From assembly GCA_964629875.1 (NCBI GenBank), contig CAZVRK010000004.1:1-64000 (forward strand): DNA of 64,000 nucleotides. Reading direction: 5' to 3'. A model generated the notes under the pieces. The model made no database searches. It was not told the origin of the DNA and was given only the letters and a program-made list of their open reading frames with translations. This DNA is from UBA3495 sp964629875 (GTDB taxonomy: Bacteria > Chloroflexota > Dehalococcoidia > Lucifugimonadales > UBA3495). A program made the position numbers and the translations under genes. Shown in pieces: positions 41,864 through 50,943 of the stretch. Each line of letters begins with the position of its first letter. Position 1 is the first letter of the stretch.

Positions 41864-44095
41864 ATGCCAGAATCATCACAGATTATTTACACTAAGACTG
41901 ATGAAGCTCCAGCGCTTGCCACTCATTCGCTGCTGCCAATTCTTGAGGCTTTTACTAAAGGATCAGGCATCAAGTTTGAAAAATGGGACATATCACTGAC
42001 TGGGCGCATAATAGCAAACTTTCCAGACAAACTAACAGAAGACCAAAAAATACCTGATTATTTGACGATACTAGGAAACTTATGTGACGACCCAAAGGCT
42101 AATATTATTAAGCTCCCCAACATCAGCGCATCAATCCCACAACTGAAAAGCGCCATACAGGAGCTCCAGGAAAAGGGATATGATGTACCCGATTATCCAG
42201 ACGACCCATCAAATGCAGTTCAGCAAGATATATTTGACCGCTATTCCAAAGTTTTGGGTAGCGCGGTAAATCCTGTACTACGTGAAGGTAATTCTGACCG
42301 TCGTTCATCTACAGCAGTCAAAGAGCATGGGAAAAGAAATCCTCATAGAATGATGCGAGATTGGCCAGAAGTATCTAAAGCTAGGGTCGCTCATATGACT
42401 AGTGGTGATTTCTATGGGAGTGAGCAAGCTGTAACTATAGGTCAAGACGGTACAGCCGTTATCGAATACGTAACCCGTGAAGGTCGTGCCACAGTTCTCA
42501 AATCAGATATACCATTAACAGCTGGCGAGATTTCAGACTGTGCTGTTATGAACGTACGCGAACTTCGCGAGTTTTACAAAGAGGAAATGGAAAAAGCAAA
42601 GGCAGAGGATGTACTACTCTCCCTACACATTAAATCAACAATGATGCGGGTATCAGATCCTATAATATTCGGACATTGCGTGTCCGTATATTATCAAGAT
42701 GTCCTCGAAAAACATTCTCCAGAGATGGGTGAGCTAGGCGTTAATCCAGATAATGGAATAGCAGAACTCTACAGCAAGCTTGAAGCCCTAACTGATGACA
42801 AACGCGCAGAAATAGAAGCGGACATTGCGGACGTCTATAACGTAAGACCAAAACTTATGATGGTAAACTCAGATCGTGGCATCACTAACTTTCACGTCCC
42901 CAGCGACGTAATTATTGACGCCACTATGCCTGTTATGATACGTGACGGAGGTAAAACGTGGGGACCTGACAATGAGCTCCATGATACCGTTGCAATGATA
43001 CCAGATCGTTCTTACGCGACTCTTTACCAGGCAGTCATTGATGACTGCAAGGAACATGGGGCGTTTGACCCATCTACCCTCGGTAGCGTTTCTAACGTTG
43101 GGCTAATGGCTCAAAAAGCAGAAGAATACGGCTCTCACGACAAAACCTTCAAAGCGCCCGGGAACGGCTCCATTCGCGTAGTAGACTCATCCGGAACTAC
43201 ATTAATGGAACAGATGGTGGAGGAAGGTGATATCTTCCGAATGTGCCAAACTAAGGACGAGCCTATTCAGGACTGGGTAAAGCTCGGGGTTAACCGTGCG
43301 CGACTCACAGGATCACCATCTATATTTTGGCTAGATGAAAATAGAGCTCACGACGCTGAATTGATCAAAAAGGTAGACAAATATTTGCCAGAACACGATA
43401 CGACAGGGTTAGAGATTCGTACTATGTCAACTGTAGATGCTGTACGGTACAGTATGGAACGCGGTAGAGCCGGACAAGATACTATCTCTGTCACTGGAAA
43501 CGTATTAAGAGATTATCTGACCGATCTATTTCCGATCTTGGAATTAGGTACCAGCGCTAAGATGTTATCGGTAGTACCTCTACTCAAAGGCGGAGGAATG
43601 TTTGAGACAGGCGCAGGAGGGTCAGCTCCTAGGCACGTGCAACAGTTCGTTGAAGAAGGCCATTTACGCTGGGATTCACTTGGAGAATTCTGTGCTTTAG
43701 TAGCTTCTTTTGAGCACTTTGGAGAAGTATTCGACAATGCCCATGCTCGGCTCTTAGCTGATACTCTAGATCAAGCTATCGGCCAGCACTTGGAATTTAG
43801 CCGCAATCCATCACGTAGAGTCAAAGAGCTCGATACTCGGGGGAGCCATTTTTACCTAGCCCTATATTGGGCAGAGGCTCTAGCCAATCAGACAACAGAC
43901 CCTGATATAAAAGCACGGTTTACCCCTATCTTCCAGCAACTGTCTGAAAATCAGGATAAGATCGTTGAAGAATTAAATGACGTGGCTCAAGGTAAAGCAA
44001 TTGATATTGGCGGATACTATCTTCCTCACGAAACTTTATCCGCTCAAGCGATGCGACCGAGCAGCACGTTGAATAGGGTTATCGATTCCCTATAG
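41864..44095 (+). CDS. icd: NADP-dependent isocitrate dehydrogenase, monomeric type
   Basis: A 743-residue protein of the monomeric IDH family (about 740 residues), which decarboxylates isocitrate to 2-oxoglutarate with NADP. The start IIYTKTDEAPALATHSLLPI, the mid segment VLREGNSDRRSS near residue 137, MMRVSDPIIFGHCVSVYY and FETGAGGSAPRHVQQFVEEGHLRWDSLGEF near residue 585 are family hallmarks. It is unrelated in size to the dimeric Icd. AAGGAG precedes the ATG. It is monocistronic and ends before a strong bidirectional hairpin. Confidence 0.96.
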   Translation: MPESSQIIYTKTDEAPALATHSLLPILEAFTKGSGIKFEKWDISLTGRIIANFPDKLTEDQKIPDYLTILGNLCDDPKANIIKLPNISASIPQLKSAIQELQEKGYDVPDYPDDPSNAVQQDIFDRYSKVLGSAVNPVLREGNSDRRSSTAVKEHGKRNPHRMMRDWPEVSKARVAHMTSGDFYGSEQAVTIGQDGTAVIEYVTREGRATVLKSDIPLTAGEISDCAVMNVRELREFYKEEMEKAKAEDVLLSLHIKSTMMRVSDPIIFGHCVSVYYQDVLEKHSPEMGELGVNPDNGIAELYSKLEALTDDKRAEIEADIADVYNVRPKLMMVNSDRGITNFHVPSDVIIDATMPVMIRDGGKTWGPDNELHDTVAMIPDRSYATLYQAVIDDCKEHGAFDPSTLGSVSNVGLMAQKAEEYGSHDKTFKAPGNGSIRVVDSSGTTLMEQMVEEGDIFRMCQTKDEPIQDWVKLGVNRARLTGSPSIFWLDENRAHDAELIKKVDKYLPEHDTTGLEIRTMSTVDAVRYSMERGRAGQDTISVTGNVLRDYLTDLFPILELGTSAKMLSVVPLLKGGGMFETGAGGSAPRHVQQFVEEGHLRWDSLGEFCALVASFEHFGEVFDNAHARLLADTLDQAIGQHLEFSRNPSRRVKELDTRGSHFYLALYWAEALANQTTDPDIKARFTPIFQQLSENQDKIVEELNDVAQGKAIDIGGYYLPHETLSAQAMRPSSTLNRVIDSL

Positions 44096-44160
44096 GTAGG
44101 ACATTTGGAGAGGTCGATTTTGAGAATCTATCTTTCCAATACATTAGTTAACATGAATCT

Positions 44161-44208
44161 GAATATATAAGAAAGCCAGGGCTTGAGCCCTGGCTTTCTT
44201 ATATATTC
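44161..44208. terminator. Perfect 22-bp bidirectional terminator hairpin
   Basis: Bases 44161-44182 are the exact reverse complement of 44187-44208 around a 4-base loop. The loop-proximal half is G/C-rich and the arm ends are A/T-rich. It lies between the convergent icd and sdhE-like genes and is correctly placed to terminate both. Confidence 0.88.
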
Positions 44209-44227
44209 ACATGCTTAGAAGATTAGA

Positions 44228-45118
44228 CTAACTACTAGTGCTACTCGCCAATTTTAGTTCCAAAGGAGCCGTATTTATTATGTGTTTTTTCAGTCCCAAT
44301 TCGGCAGGCGAGATACCCATTGCCAATCCTATCAGTTGTGGCAAATGCAATATAGGTAAATCAATCGATCGATTCGCTTGCTTAGCAGCTTTTGGCTGAA
44401 ATCCATCTAAATTCAAGTGACACAACGGACAAGGCGTAACCATTGCATCAGCACCAAGATCCTTCGCCTCGGAAGTATGATTACCCACCATTGCCATAGA
44501 ATTCTTTTCGTTTATCGTCAATATTGGAAATCCACAACATTTAGTTTTGCCCTCAAAATCTACAGCTGTTGCTCCTAGGATTTCTATTAGAGTCTCTAAA
44601 GATGTCTGCCGCTCAGGATGTTCTTCGATGCCTAACGCCTCAGTCGGTCGTACAATATAGCAACCATAAAAAGGTGCTAACCTCAGCCCACCCAATGAAC
44701 GCGTCACATGTGGAAGAAGGTTGTCCAATCCGTAATCTTCTATCAATATCCAAAGGAGATGCTTTATTTCCGCTGTACCTTTGTATTCCAAACCTTCTTC
44801 AGCTAAATAACCATTGATTTCAGCCAAGTAATCCGGATCAGCTAACAGTCTCCTATTCGCCTGTGCAATAACCCCTTGGCAAGTACTGCAAATAGTCATG
44901 ATTGTCAGGCCCTGTTGCTCTGCCTTAGCCAAGTTGCGAGCATTCAACGTATCCGAAAATAGTTGATTTTTCTCCTGCATAACCCCTGCCCCGCAACAAG
45001 TCCACGCATGAATTTCGTCAAGTTCAATCCCTAATCTGTCGCAAATCAACTTCGCGGATGGGTAAAGCTCTGGGGCCCCCCCCTGAGAAACGCAGCCCGG
45101 ATAAAATGCATATTTCAA
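44228..45118 (-). CDS. sdhE: Succinate dehydrogenase type-E subunit, HdrB-like CCG-domain protein
   Basis: A 296-residue protein with two CCG domains. The first is WTCCGAGVMQEKNQ (near residue 41) with an upstream FYPGCVSQGG cysteine and a following CSTCQGV; the second is TKCCGFPILTINEKN (near residue 199) with TPCPLCHLNLDG. This is the heterodisulfide reductase B-like subunit of type-E succinate:quinone reductases, which replaces the membrane cytochrome b subunits. It follows sdhA and sdhB in the operon, and no sdhC or sdhD is present. The protein has no membrane spans, so it probably attaches peripherally. The name sdhE here is not the flavinylation factor. Confidence 0.87.
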   Translation of the reverse strand: MKYAFYPGCVSQGGAPELYPSAKLICDRLGIELDEIHAWTCCGAGVMQEKNQLFSDTLNARNLAKAEQQGLTIMTICSTCQGVIAQANRRLLADPDYLAEINGYLAEEGLEYKGTAEIKHLLWILIEDYGLDNLLPHVTRSLGGLRLAPFYGCYIVRPTEALGIEEHPERQTSLETLIEILGATAVDFEGKTKCCGFPILTINEKNSMAMVGNHTSEAKDLGADAMVTPCPLCHLNLDGFQPKAAKQANRSIDLPILHLPQLIGLAMGISPAELGLKKHIINTAPLELKLASSTSS

Positions 45119-45174
45119 TGTTTCCTCCCATTTGCCTAGTAAACAACATTATTATTTATATGGTGCGTTTACTA

Positions 45175-46134
45175 TTATTGTTCAAGTTTGCGGTACAAAT
45201 TCCTGACTATCTGAACATCTTCTACCGATTTATGTATCAACGGGGGTAATTTGCCATGAGTCATAGCTCTCCATCCCACTGGTGCAAATCCCAGCAATGC
45301 AGGGATATTCGTAATCCCCACCGTCTTAACTGGAAGCCTCAATTCATCTAGCCGACCAGTATGCCCAACGGATTCTATGAATGCGTCCGCATGCCTAGCA
45401 CCATTGTTATTGCCGTACCCGGCTTCTATAGCTTGATCATGCATAGCCATGATCCTATCCATTGGAGCTACTCCTTTAGGACAGACCTGCACACATATGT
45501 TACAACGAGTACAATCCCACATTCCTGAGGGTTGCCCGAGAACTTTTAACCTATCTCGGGATACGCCATCTTCATCACCGTCCCTTGGATCAGCCGTAAA
45601 TCTATAAGCCTTAGCCAATGCAGCAGGTCCTAAGAAAGTTTTATCGACTTCAAGCACAGTACAATCGGACACGCATGCCCCACAGAGAATACACGCCGTA
45701 ACAGCCGAAAGATGCAACATGGATTCATTAGAGACTACATATTCCCCTTCTGGCACCACGCCTTCAGGTTGCAAGTAGGGTTCAATCTCGCGGATTTTAT
45801 TCCAAAACATATCGAAATCCGCGACCAGGTCTTTTACTGTGTCCATATTCCCTGCGGGTTCTACCAAGATTACGCCATCTTTATCCATAGATTCAGAAGC
45901 TTTAGTCTTGCAAGCCAATCCACCTTGACCGTTAATCTTCATCGCACATGAACCGCAAATAGCGCTGCGACATGAACATCTCAGACTCAAAGTCCCATCA
46001 TCATCTTCCCTGATCTGAATAAGGGCATCCAGCACTGTAGCATTCTCATCAATAGCAATAGGGTATTCTTGCCACACATAACCAGAGTTATTAGATTCTG
46101 GATCGTATCTCTTTATTTTTACAGTAACATCCAT
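45175..46134 (-). CDS. sdhB: Succinate dehydrogenase/fumarate reductase iron-sulfur subunit
   Basis: A 319-residue Fe-S subunit. The [2Fe-2S] cysteines are C55, C60, C63 and C75 (CRSAICGSC..LAC). The first ferredoxin cluster is CILCGACVSDC (C148, 151, 154, 158) and the second is CTRCNICVQVC (C208, 211, 214, 218). Canonical SdhB lacks the second cysteine of the last group and holds [3Fe-4S]; here all four are present, predicting [4Fe-4S] as in type-E enzymes. It carries electrons from SdhA to the CCG-domain subunit. The C-terminus is longer than usual (about 70 extra residues). Confidence 0.93.
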   Translation of the reverse strand: MDVTVKIKRYDPESNNSGYVWQEYPIAIDENATVLDALIQIREDDDGTLSLRCSCRSAICGSCAMKINGQGGLACKTKASESMDKDGVILVEPAGNMDTVKDLVADFDMFWNKIREIEPYLQPEGVVPEGEYVVSNESMLHLSAVTACILCGACVSDCTVLEVDKTFLGPAALAKAYRFTADPRDGDEDGVSRDRLKVLGQPSGMWDCTRCNICVQVCPKGVAPMDRIMAMHDQAIEAGYGNNNGARHADAFIESVGHTGRLDELRLPVKTVGITNIPALLGFAPVGWRAMTHGKLPPLIHKSVEDVQIVRNLYRKLEQ

Positions 46135-46137
46135 AGT

Positions 46138-47817
46138 TTAGTATTTCCTCTCTTCTGGAGTCCATTTAGTAATTGTCACTGGCAATTCAGATAACTCTGG
46201 GCCAAGTTCACCCTGCGTAACCACAATATGTTTCAGCCAGTTGTCATCGTCCCTGTTAGGATAATCCAGTCTAAACTGAGCTCCTCTGCTCTCTTTACGC
46301 TCCAACGCGCTGATAGCGATAGCTTCGGCACAGTCGATCATAAAGCCTAATTCAAGTGCAAAAATGAGGTCAGTATTAAATACTTTGCCTTTGTTATGTA
46401 CAGGCACACTTCCATATCTTTGCTTTAATCCTTGCAGCTCTTCTATAGTTTCTTCTATTCCCTCTTTTGTCCTGAAGACAGCTACGTTGCGATTCATGGA
46501 GTCGCCCATCTCTCTCCTGATCCTACTCCACCTGTCCCCGTTATCTGGGCGATCTAGAATTTCCTGAAGGCGCTTCTTCTCCCGAGATACAACTTCGTCT
46601 TCGTTAAAATTAGAGAAGGATACCCCTCTGGAAGCATCCGCTGCGTGGGATCCTGATCGCTCACCAAATACAATCGTATCGAGTAGCGAATTTGCGCCAA
46701 GTCTATTACCCCCGTGGACACTTACATTGGCACATTCACCAGCCGCATATATACCAGGTATATTGGTCTGGCCATCTACATCTGTTTTTATTCCACCCAT
46801 GATGTAGTGCATTCCAGGACGTATCGGAACTGGTTCCCTAATCATATCCTTGCCTGTCAGGTCTATTCCCAGTTCTCTGATCTGTGGTAACTTCTCCATG
46901 ATGAATTTTTCACCCAGATGCGTACAGTCAAGATGAACGCACCCATCAATACCATTGCCCGCGTTAATTTCAGTCTGCTCTGCGCGGGATACTACATCCC
47001 GAGATGCTAATTCCATCATATTCGGAGCATACTTCTCCATAAATCGGTTGCCATTTTTATCTCTTAAATAAGCTCCCTCACCTCGAGCAGCTTCTGATAG
47101 CAACACACCACTTCCTGATATTGTGGTCGGATGATATTGAACCATCTCCATGTCCATAAGACGAGCACCAACGTTGTATGCAAGAGCCATACCATCGCCA
47201 GTTACGATAAGGGCATTGGTACTCGGTTCAAATAATCTCCCACAACCACCCGTACATAATATAACTGTCTTTGCTCTGATTGCGTGCAGTTGACCAGTAC
47301 GAATCTCTAGCGCTGTCACCCCCGATATCTTTCCATCTTCCATAATTAAAGACGTGACAAACCATTCTTCGTAACTCTGAACACCAGATTTTACTAGTTG
47401 TTCAAACATGACATGTAATAAAGCCTGACCTGTGAAATCACCTACGAAGAAAGTCCTAGCTACCCTCTGACCCCCAAAGGCTCGTGTTCCCAGTTTTCCT
47501 TCATCATCTCTATTAAATGTGACTCCCATATGTTCCATATCTATTAGAGATTGACCGGCAGCTCTACACATTACTTCTACTGCATCCTGATCTCCTAAGA
47601 AATCACTACCTTTAATGGTGTCATATGCATGGTCTTCCCAATTGTCTCCTCGGTCCGTCAAAGCCGCGTTAATCCCACCCTGAGCTGCGTTTGAGTGGCT
47701 ACGTACAGGGTGTACTTTACTGATGATCGCGGCATTCGCCCCAGCATCTCGCGCTGCGATTGCTGCCCTCATACCAGCCAAACCGGCCCCAACTATTAAT
47801 ACATCGTGCTCAAGCAT
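46138..47817 (-). CDS. sdhA: Succinate dehydrogenase/fumarate reductase flavoprotein subunit
   Basis: A 559-residue FAD protein that oxidises succinate to fumarate. The dinucleotide-binding start is DVLIVGAGLAGMRAAIAA. The flavinylation histidine is in SKVHPVRSHSNAAQGGINAA near residue 42. Active-site segments include QYHPTTISGSGVLLSEAARGEGAYL near residue 236 and HYIMGGIKTDVDGQTNIPGIYAAGECA near residue 340. GAGG precedes the ATG. It heads the sdhA-sdhB-sdhE operon; sdhB starts three bases after its stop. Confidence 0.95.
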   Translation of the reverse strand: MLEHDVLIVGAGLAGMRAAIAARDAGANAAIISKVHPVRSHSNAAQGGINAALTDRGDNWEDHAYDTIKGSDFLGDQDAVEVMCRAAGQSLIDMEHMGVTFNRDDEGKLGTRAFGGQRVARTFFVGDFTGQALLHVMFEQLVKSGVQSYEEWFVTSLIMEDGKISGVTALEIRTGQLHAIRAKTVILCTGGCGRLFEPSTNALIVTGDGMALAYNVGARLMDMEMVQYHPTTISGSGVLLSEAARGEGAYLRDKNGNRFMEKYAPNMMELASRDVVSRAEQTEINAGNGIDGCVHLDCTHLGEKFIMEKLPQIRELGIDLTGKDMIREPVPIRPGMHYIMGGIKTDVDGQTNIPGIYAAGECANVSVHGGNRLGANSLLDTIVFGERSGSHAADASRGVSFSNFNEDEVVSREKKRLQEILDRPDNGDRWSRIRREMGDSMNRNVAVFRTKEGIEETIEELQGLKQRYGSVPVHNKGKVFNTDLIFALELGFMIDCAEAIAISALERKESRGAQFRLDYPNRDDDNWLKHIVVTQGELGPELSELPVTITKWTPEERKY

Positions 47818-47898
47818 TTATACCTCGTCCCGTTTTTATCGAATCCGATGAGTGCTACATAAATAACGCAGCTAACATCTGTAACGATAGACTCCTAT

Positions 47899-48444
47899 CT
47901 AATTATCTCCCAAAACTTGCATTGCCAGCAACAGCCCTGCAATAGTTTTTACATCATCTATGTCACCATTGTGAATCAACTTCATGACATCACTGACAGG
48001 TATTTTCTCAATTAGTATATTTTCATCATCATCTGCTTCCAGTTTACTCGGGGTCAAACCAGTCGCCAGGTATGCGTGCATATATTCATCACACCACCCC
48101 GGTGCAAGGAAGAAACTAGATAGATGTTGCAGATTCTCTGCAGTACAGCCGATCTCTTCCTGAAGTTCACGTAACGCTGCGTCAGAGGCTAATTCACCAT
48201 CATCCATTCCACCAGCGGGCAATTCTAATAACGCGCGGCCTGTAGGAGTTCGAAATTGGCGTACAAACCAGATATTCTTATCGTCATCTACGGGCACCAT
48301 ACAAACTGAATCTATATGTTCAATAACTTCACGAGTCGCTATCCGTCCACTGGGCAATTTAATGGTATCTATTCTCAAGTTCAGTATCTTGCCATTATAT
48401 GGTCGTTCTGTACTTAACGTCTCTTCATTTAAGTTATCTGTCAT
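47899..48444 (-). CDS. Nudix hydrolase, ADP-ribose pyrophosphatase-like
   Basis: A 181-residue Nudix hydrolase with a canonical box, ELPAGGMDDGELASDAALRELQEEIGC near residues 74-100, and the upstream WFVRQFRTPTGRALLELPAG region typical of ADP-ribose pyrophosphatases (NudF class). The proline-containing SSFFLAPGWCDEYMHAYLA follows about 15 residues after the box, also NudF-like. It probably cleaves ADP-ribose or a related nucleoside diphosphate sugar. It lies 13 bases downstream of NAD kinase on the same strand, so both genes touch NAD metabolism. Confidence 0.9.
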   Translation of the reverse strand: MTDNLNEETLSTERPYNGKILNLRIDTIKLPSGRIATREVIEHIDSVCMVPVDDDKNIWFVRQFRTPTGRALLELPAGGMDDGELASDAALRELQEEIGCTAENLQHLSSFFLAPGWCDEYMHAYLATGLTPSKLEADDDENILIEKIPVSDVMKLIHNGDIDDVKTIAGLLLAMQVLGDN

Positions 48445-48457
48445 ATTTAGAATCCTT

Positions 48458-49306
48458 CTACTGTCCTCGGATACTGAATCCCAGCCGCCGAGTCAACGTT
48501 GCGTAATAATGATTTGGAGGATTAGCTCTCAGAAATCTAGCTTTCAATGAACTGCGATCCACTTCTATCCAGTCCCCTGGTTCGACAGTTAGATTCAAAA
48601 ATCCATCAACGCTCAGTACTGCTTCTTGTGTTCCTTCGAGGTGCAGGTTAACTTTCGTTTCGGCTGGAAGCACCAAGGAAGCAGCTAAACCAACATGAGC
48701 CGCGATCGGTTTAAGAACAATAGAGTCTGAAGATGGGTCCAGTATAGGCCCCCCTACTGCTAAACTGTATCCAGTACTACCCGTTGCGGTCGATACTATG
48801 ATTCCATCAGCTCGTACAGAAGCTAGGTCTGCTCCATCAATTACTGTCCTTATAGTTACCACTCTAGAAATAGATCCACGCCCTAAAACGACGTCGTTCA
48901 ACGCATGGAAATTATTCGCATCGTCAGACGCCTTTTCTCCATTTCTGTAGAGTTTACAACGAATCATACTATGTTCTTCGGTTCTGCAATCACCATTGAG
49001 ATACATTGGTAGCTTTTCCAGAGCGTCATCCACTTGCAATTCTGTCATAAATCCTAGACGTCCCATATTTATACCAACCAAAGGTATATCTCTAGGCGCA
49101 GTAAGCATTACGGCGCGAAGAATCGTACCGTCTCCTCCCGCTGTAATAACAACGTCTGTATCCGGAATTTTCTCACGCAGAACTTCTAGATTCTCGGCAG
49201 GAGAAACCCAACTGTCCTGTTCCAAAGACAACTCATTTACGATAGCCGTGCTTAGATCAAGAGCCTCGGGAATCCTGGCATTATATATAATTCCAATTGT
49301 CTTCAT
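48458..49306 (-). CDS. nadK: NAD kinase
   Basis: A 282-residue NAD kinase, which makes NADP from NAD with ATP or polyphosphate. The catalytic GGDGT is in VITAGGDGTILRAVML near residue 56. VGINMGRLGFMTEL near residue 77, LNDVVLGRG near residue 128 and the diagnostic RADGIIVSTATGSTGYSLAVGGPI near residue 160 are all present. Length is normal. It is transcribed with the ADP-ribose pyrophosphatase gene. Confidence 0.96.
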   Translation of the reverse strand: MKTIGIIYNARIPEALDLSTAIVNELSLEQDSWVSPAENLEVLREKIPDTDVVITAGGDGTILRAVMLTAPRDIPLVGINMGRLGFMTELQVDDALEKLPMYLNGDCRTEEHSMIRCKLYRNGEKASDDANNFHALNDVVLGRGSISRVVTIRTVIDGADLASVRADGIIVSTATGSTGYSLAVGGPILDPSSDSIVLKPIAAHVGLAASLVLPAETKVNLHLEGTQEAVLSVDGFLNLTVEPGDWIEVDRSSLKARFLRANPPNHYYATLTRRLGFSIRGQ

Positions 49307-49430
49307 AAATTAAGCGTTATCTCAAGAGTAACTGACCAACATGTACCTATTAACGTATGCTGATCGCCGAAAGGCAGGCGAAGTCTAGCACTGCCCATAT
49401 TTAGTGTCAATTACTGCACACATCTCTCCG

Positions 49431-50936
49431 TTAATTGACCAGGCCTACCAGCGAAACCGCCGCCAATTCTGCAGTTTCCAACATCCAGCTCGGCATTATG
49501 CCCAACCACACGGTTATCGCCGCAGATACTACGATAGATAATTTAACGAAAATTCCTGTCTTGATGTTATCGGTTTCCTTAAGTCTATCATCGCTCCTGA
49601 ACATAACGCGTATCACACGCACATAATAATAAGCTGAAACCACGCTATTAATAACCCCTATAATCGCCAGCCACATCAAACCTGAATCAACAGCAGCAGT
49701 AAATACATAGATTTTTGCGATGAATATCCCAGTAGGGGGGACACCGATCAACGCAATAAGAGAAATCACTAGAGCAACTGTTAAGAAGGGAGTTTTCTTA
49801 TATAATCCTGCATACGAATCTATATCATCACTGCCTAATAATTCTCCTATTTGGCTAATAGCTAGTAGAGCAGTTAGGTTAGCAGCAGCATATGCCACAA
49901 GATAAAACAGAACACTGCTCATCCCGATATAGGAGTCCCCAACATACGAAATAGCTGCAACGCCGGCTAAGATATAACCGGCATGGGCGATAGTACTATA
50001 TCCAAATAAACGCTTGATATTTGTTTGAGAGATAGCTAATAGATTGCCCACCGTCATCGACAGAGCAGATATAAGGGCGAATAAAACAGCCCAGTTCAGA
50101 TCTACATCTCCCAAACCGACATAGAAAAATCTAAGAACAAGCGCGAAGGCGACAGATTTACTAGCAACTGACAGGAACGCAACCACCGGAGTAGGACTAC
50201 CTTCGTAAACATCTGGAACCCACATATGGAATGGAACAGCGGATAATTTAAAGCCAAATCCAACAAGGAGTAAAATTACCCCTAGCAGGATTCCATATTG
50301 TTGGTAGGCCATTGTGTCCAGCGAAGCGCTGGCTAATCCCTCAGATATACCCCCGAGCGTTATGCTTCCACTCAGACCATATATGAACGCCATACCGTAT
50401 AACATTACCGCAGAACTCAGAGCACTAACAATAAGAAACTTTATGCCAGATTCTGTTGATTTCCCATTCAATGAGAATGCTGATAACGCAGCCAATGGTA
50501 ATGTAGTCAACTCTAGTGCTATATAAATAGTGACTAAGTTTTCAGCGGAAACTAATAACATCATGCCTGATGCTGAGAGCAGGAGCAATCCCAAATACTC
50601 TCCCGTCGGAACACCTGAATCTCGCAAGTAGTCACTAGAACCCAATATAACAATTGCTAACGCGCCAAGAACGAGAAAGTTAAAATATAAAGAAAAAAGA
50701 GACAAACTGAAGCTTGAGTATAGAATACTGCTCGGGCCGACCAGCGCGACATCTTGAGATACATGAAGACTAGACACCAATGAAAGAGCAAACACTAAAG
50801 GTATTATGAGACCAATTAAAGCGATCAACAGTACCGCTTTTTTTCGAGCTATAACTAAGTCTGCCAATATGGTCAATATTGCTAGCGCAGCAATCGATAT
50901 CTGCGGAGACAATAAATATATATCATTAAAATTCAT
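49431..50936 (-). CDS. nuoN: NADH-quinone oxidoreductase subunit N
   Basis: A 501-residue antiporter-like membrane subunit of complex I with about 14 hydrophobic segments. Conserved charged residues in the membrane are visible in IYIALELTTLPLAAL near residue 137, LLVGFGFKLSAVPFHMWVPDVYEGSPTPV near residue 225 and NIKRLFGYSTIAHAGYIL near residue 300. It lies last in the nuo operon, 7 bases after nuoM. A weak 8-bp inverted repeat (49406-49413 with 49432-49439) overlaps its stop and may end the operon. Confidence 0.95.
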   Translation of the reverse strand: MNFNDIYLLSPQISIAALAILTILADLVIARKKAVLLIALIGLIIPLVFALSLVSSLHVSQDVALVGPSSILYSSFSLSLFSLYFNFLVLGALAIVILGSSDYLRDSGVPTGEYLGLLLLSASGMMLLVSAENLVTIYIALELTTLPLAALSAFSLNGKSTESGIKFLIVSALSSAVMLYGMAFIYGLSGSITLGGISEGLASASLDTMAYQQYGILLGVILLLVGFGFKLSAVPFHMWVPDVYEGSPTPVVAFLSVASKSVAFALVLRFFYVGLGDVDLNWAVLFALISALSMTVGNLLAISQTNIKRLFGYSTIAHAGYILAGVAAISYVGDSYIGMSSVLFYLVAYAAANLTALLAISQIGELLGSDDIDSYAGLYKKTPFLTVALVISLIALIGVPPTGIFIAKIYVFTAAVDSGLMWLAIIGVINSVVSAYYYVRVIRVMFRSDDRLKETDNIKTGIFVKLSIVVSAAITVWLGIMPSWMLETAELAAVSLVGLVN

Positions 50937-50943
50937 ATACTAA

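Noticed and set aside
1..44208. The long perfect hairpins as miniature transposable elements
   Set aside because: Their sequences differ from each other, they lack target duplications, and they sit at gene ends with A/T-rich arms expected of terminators.
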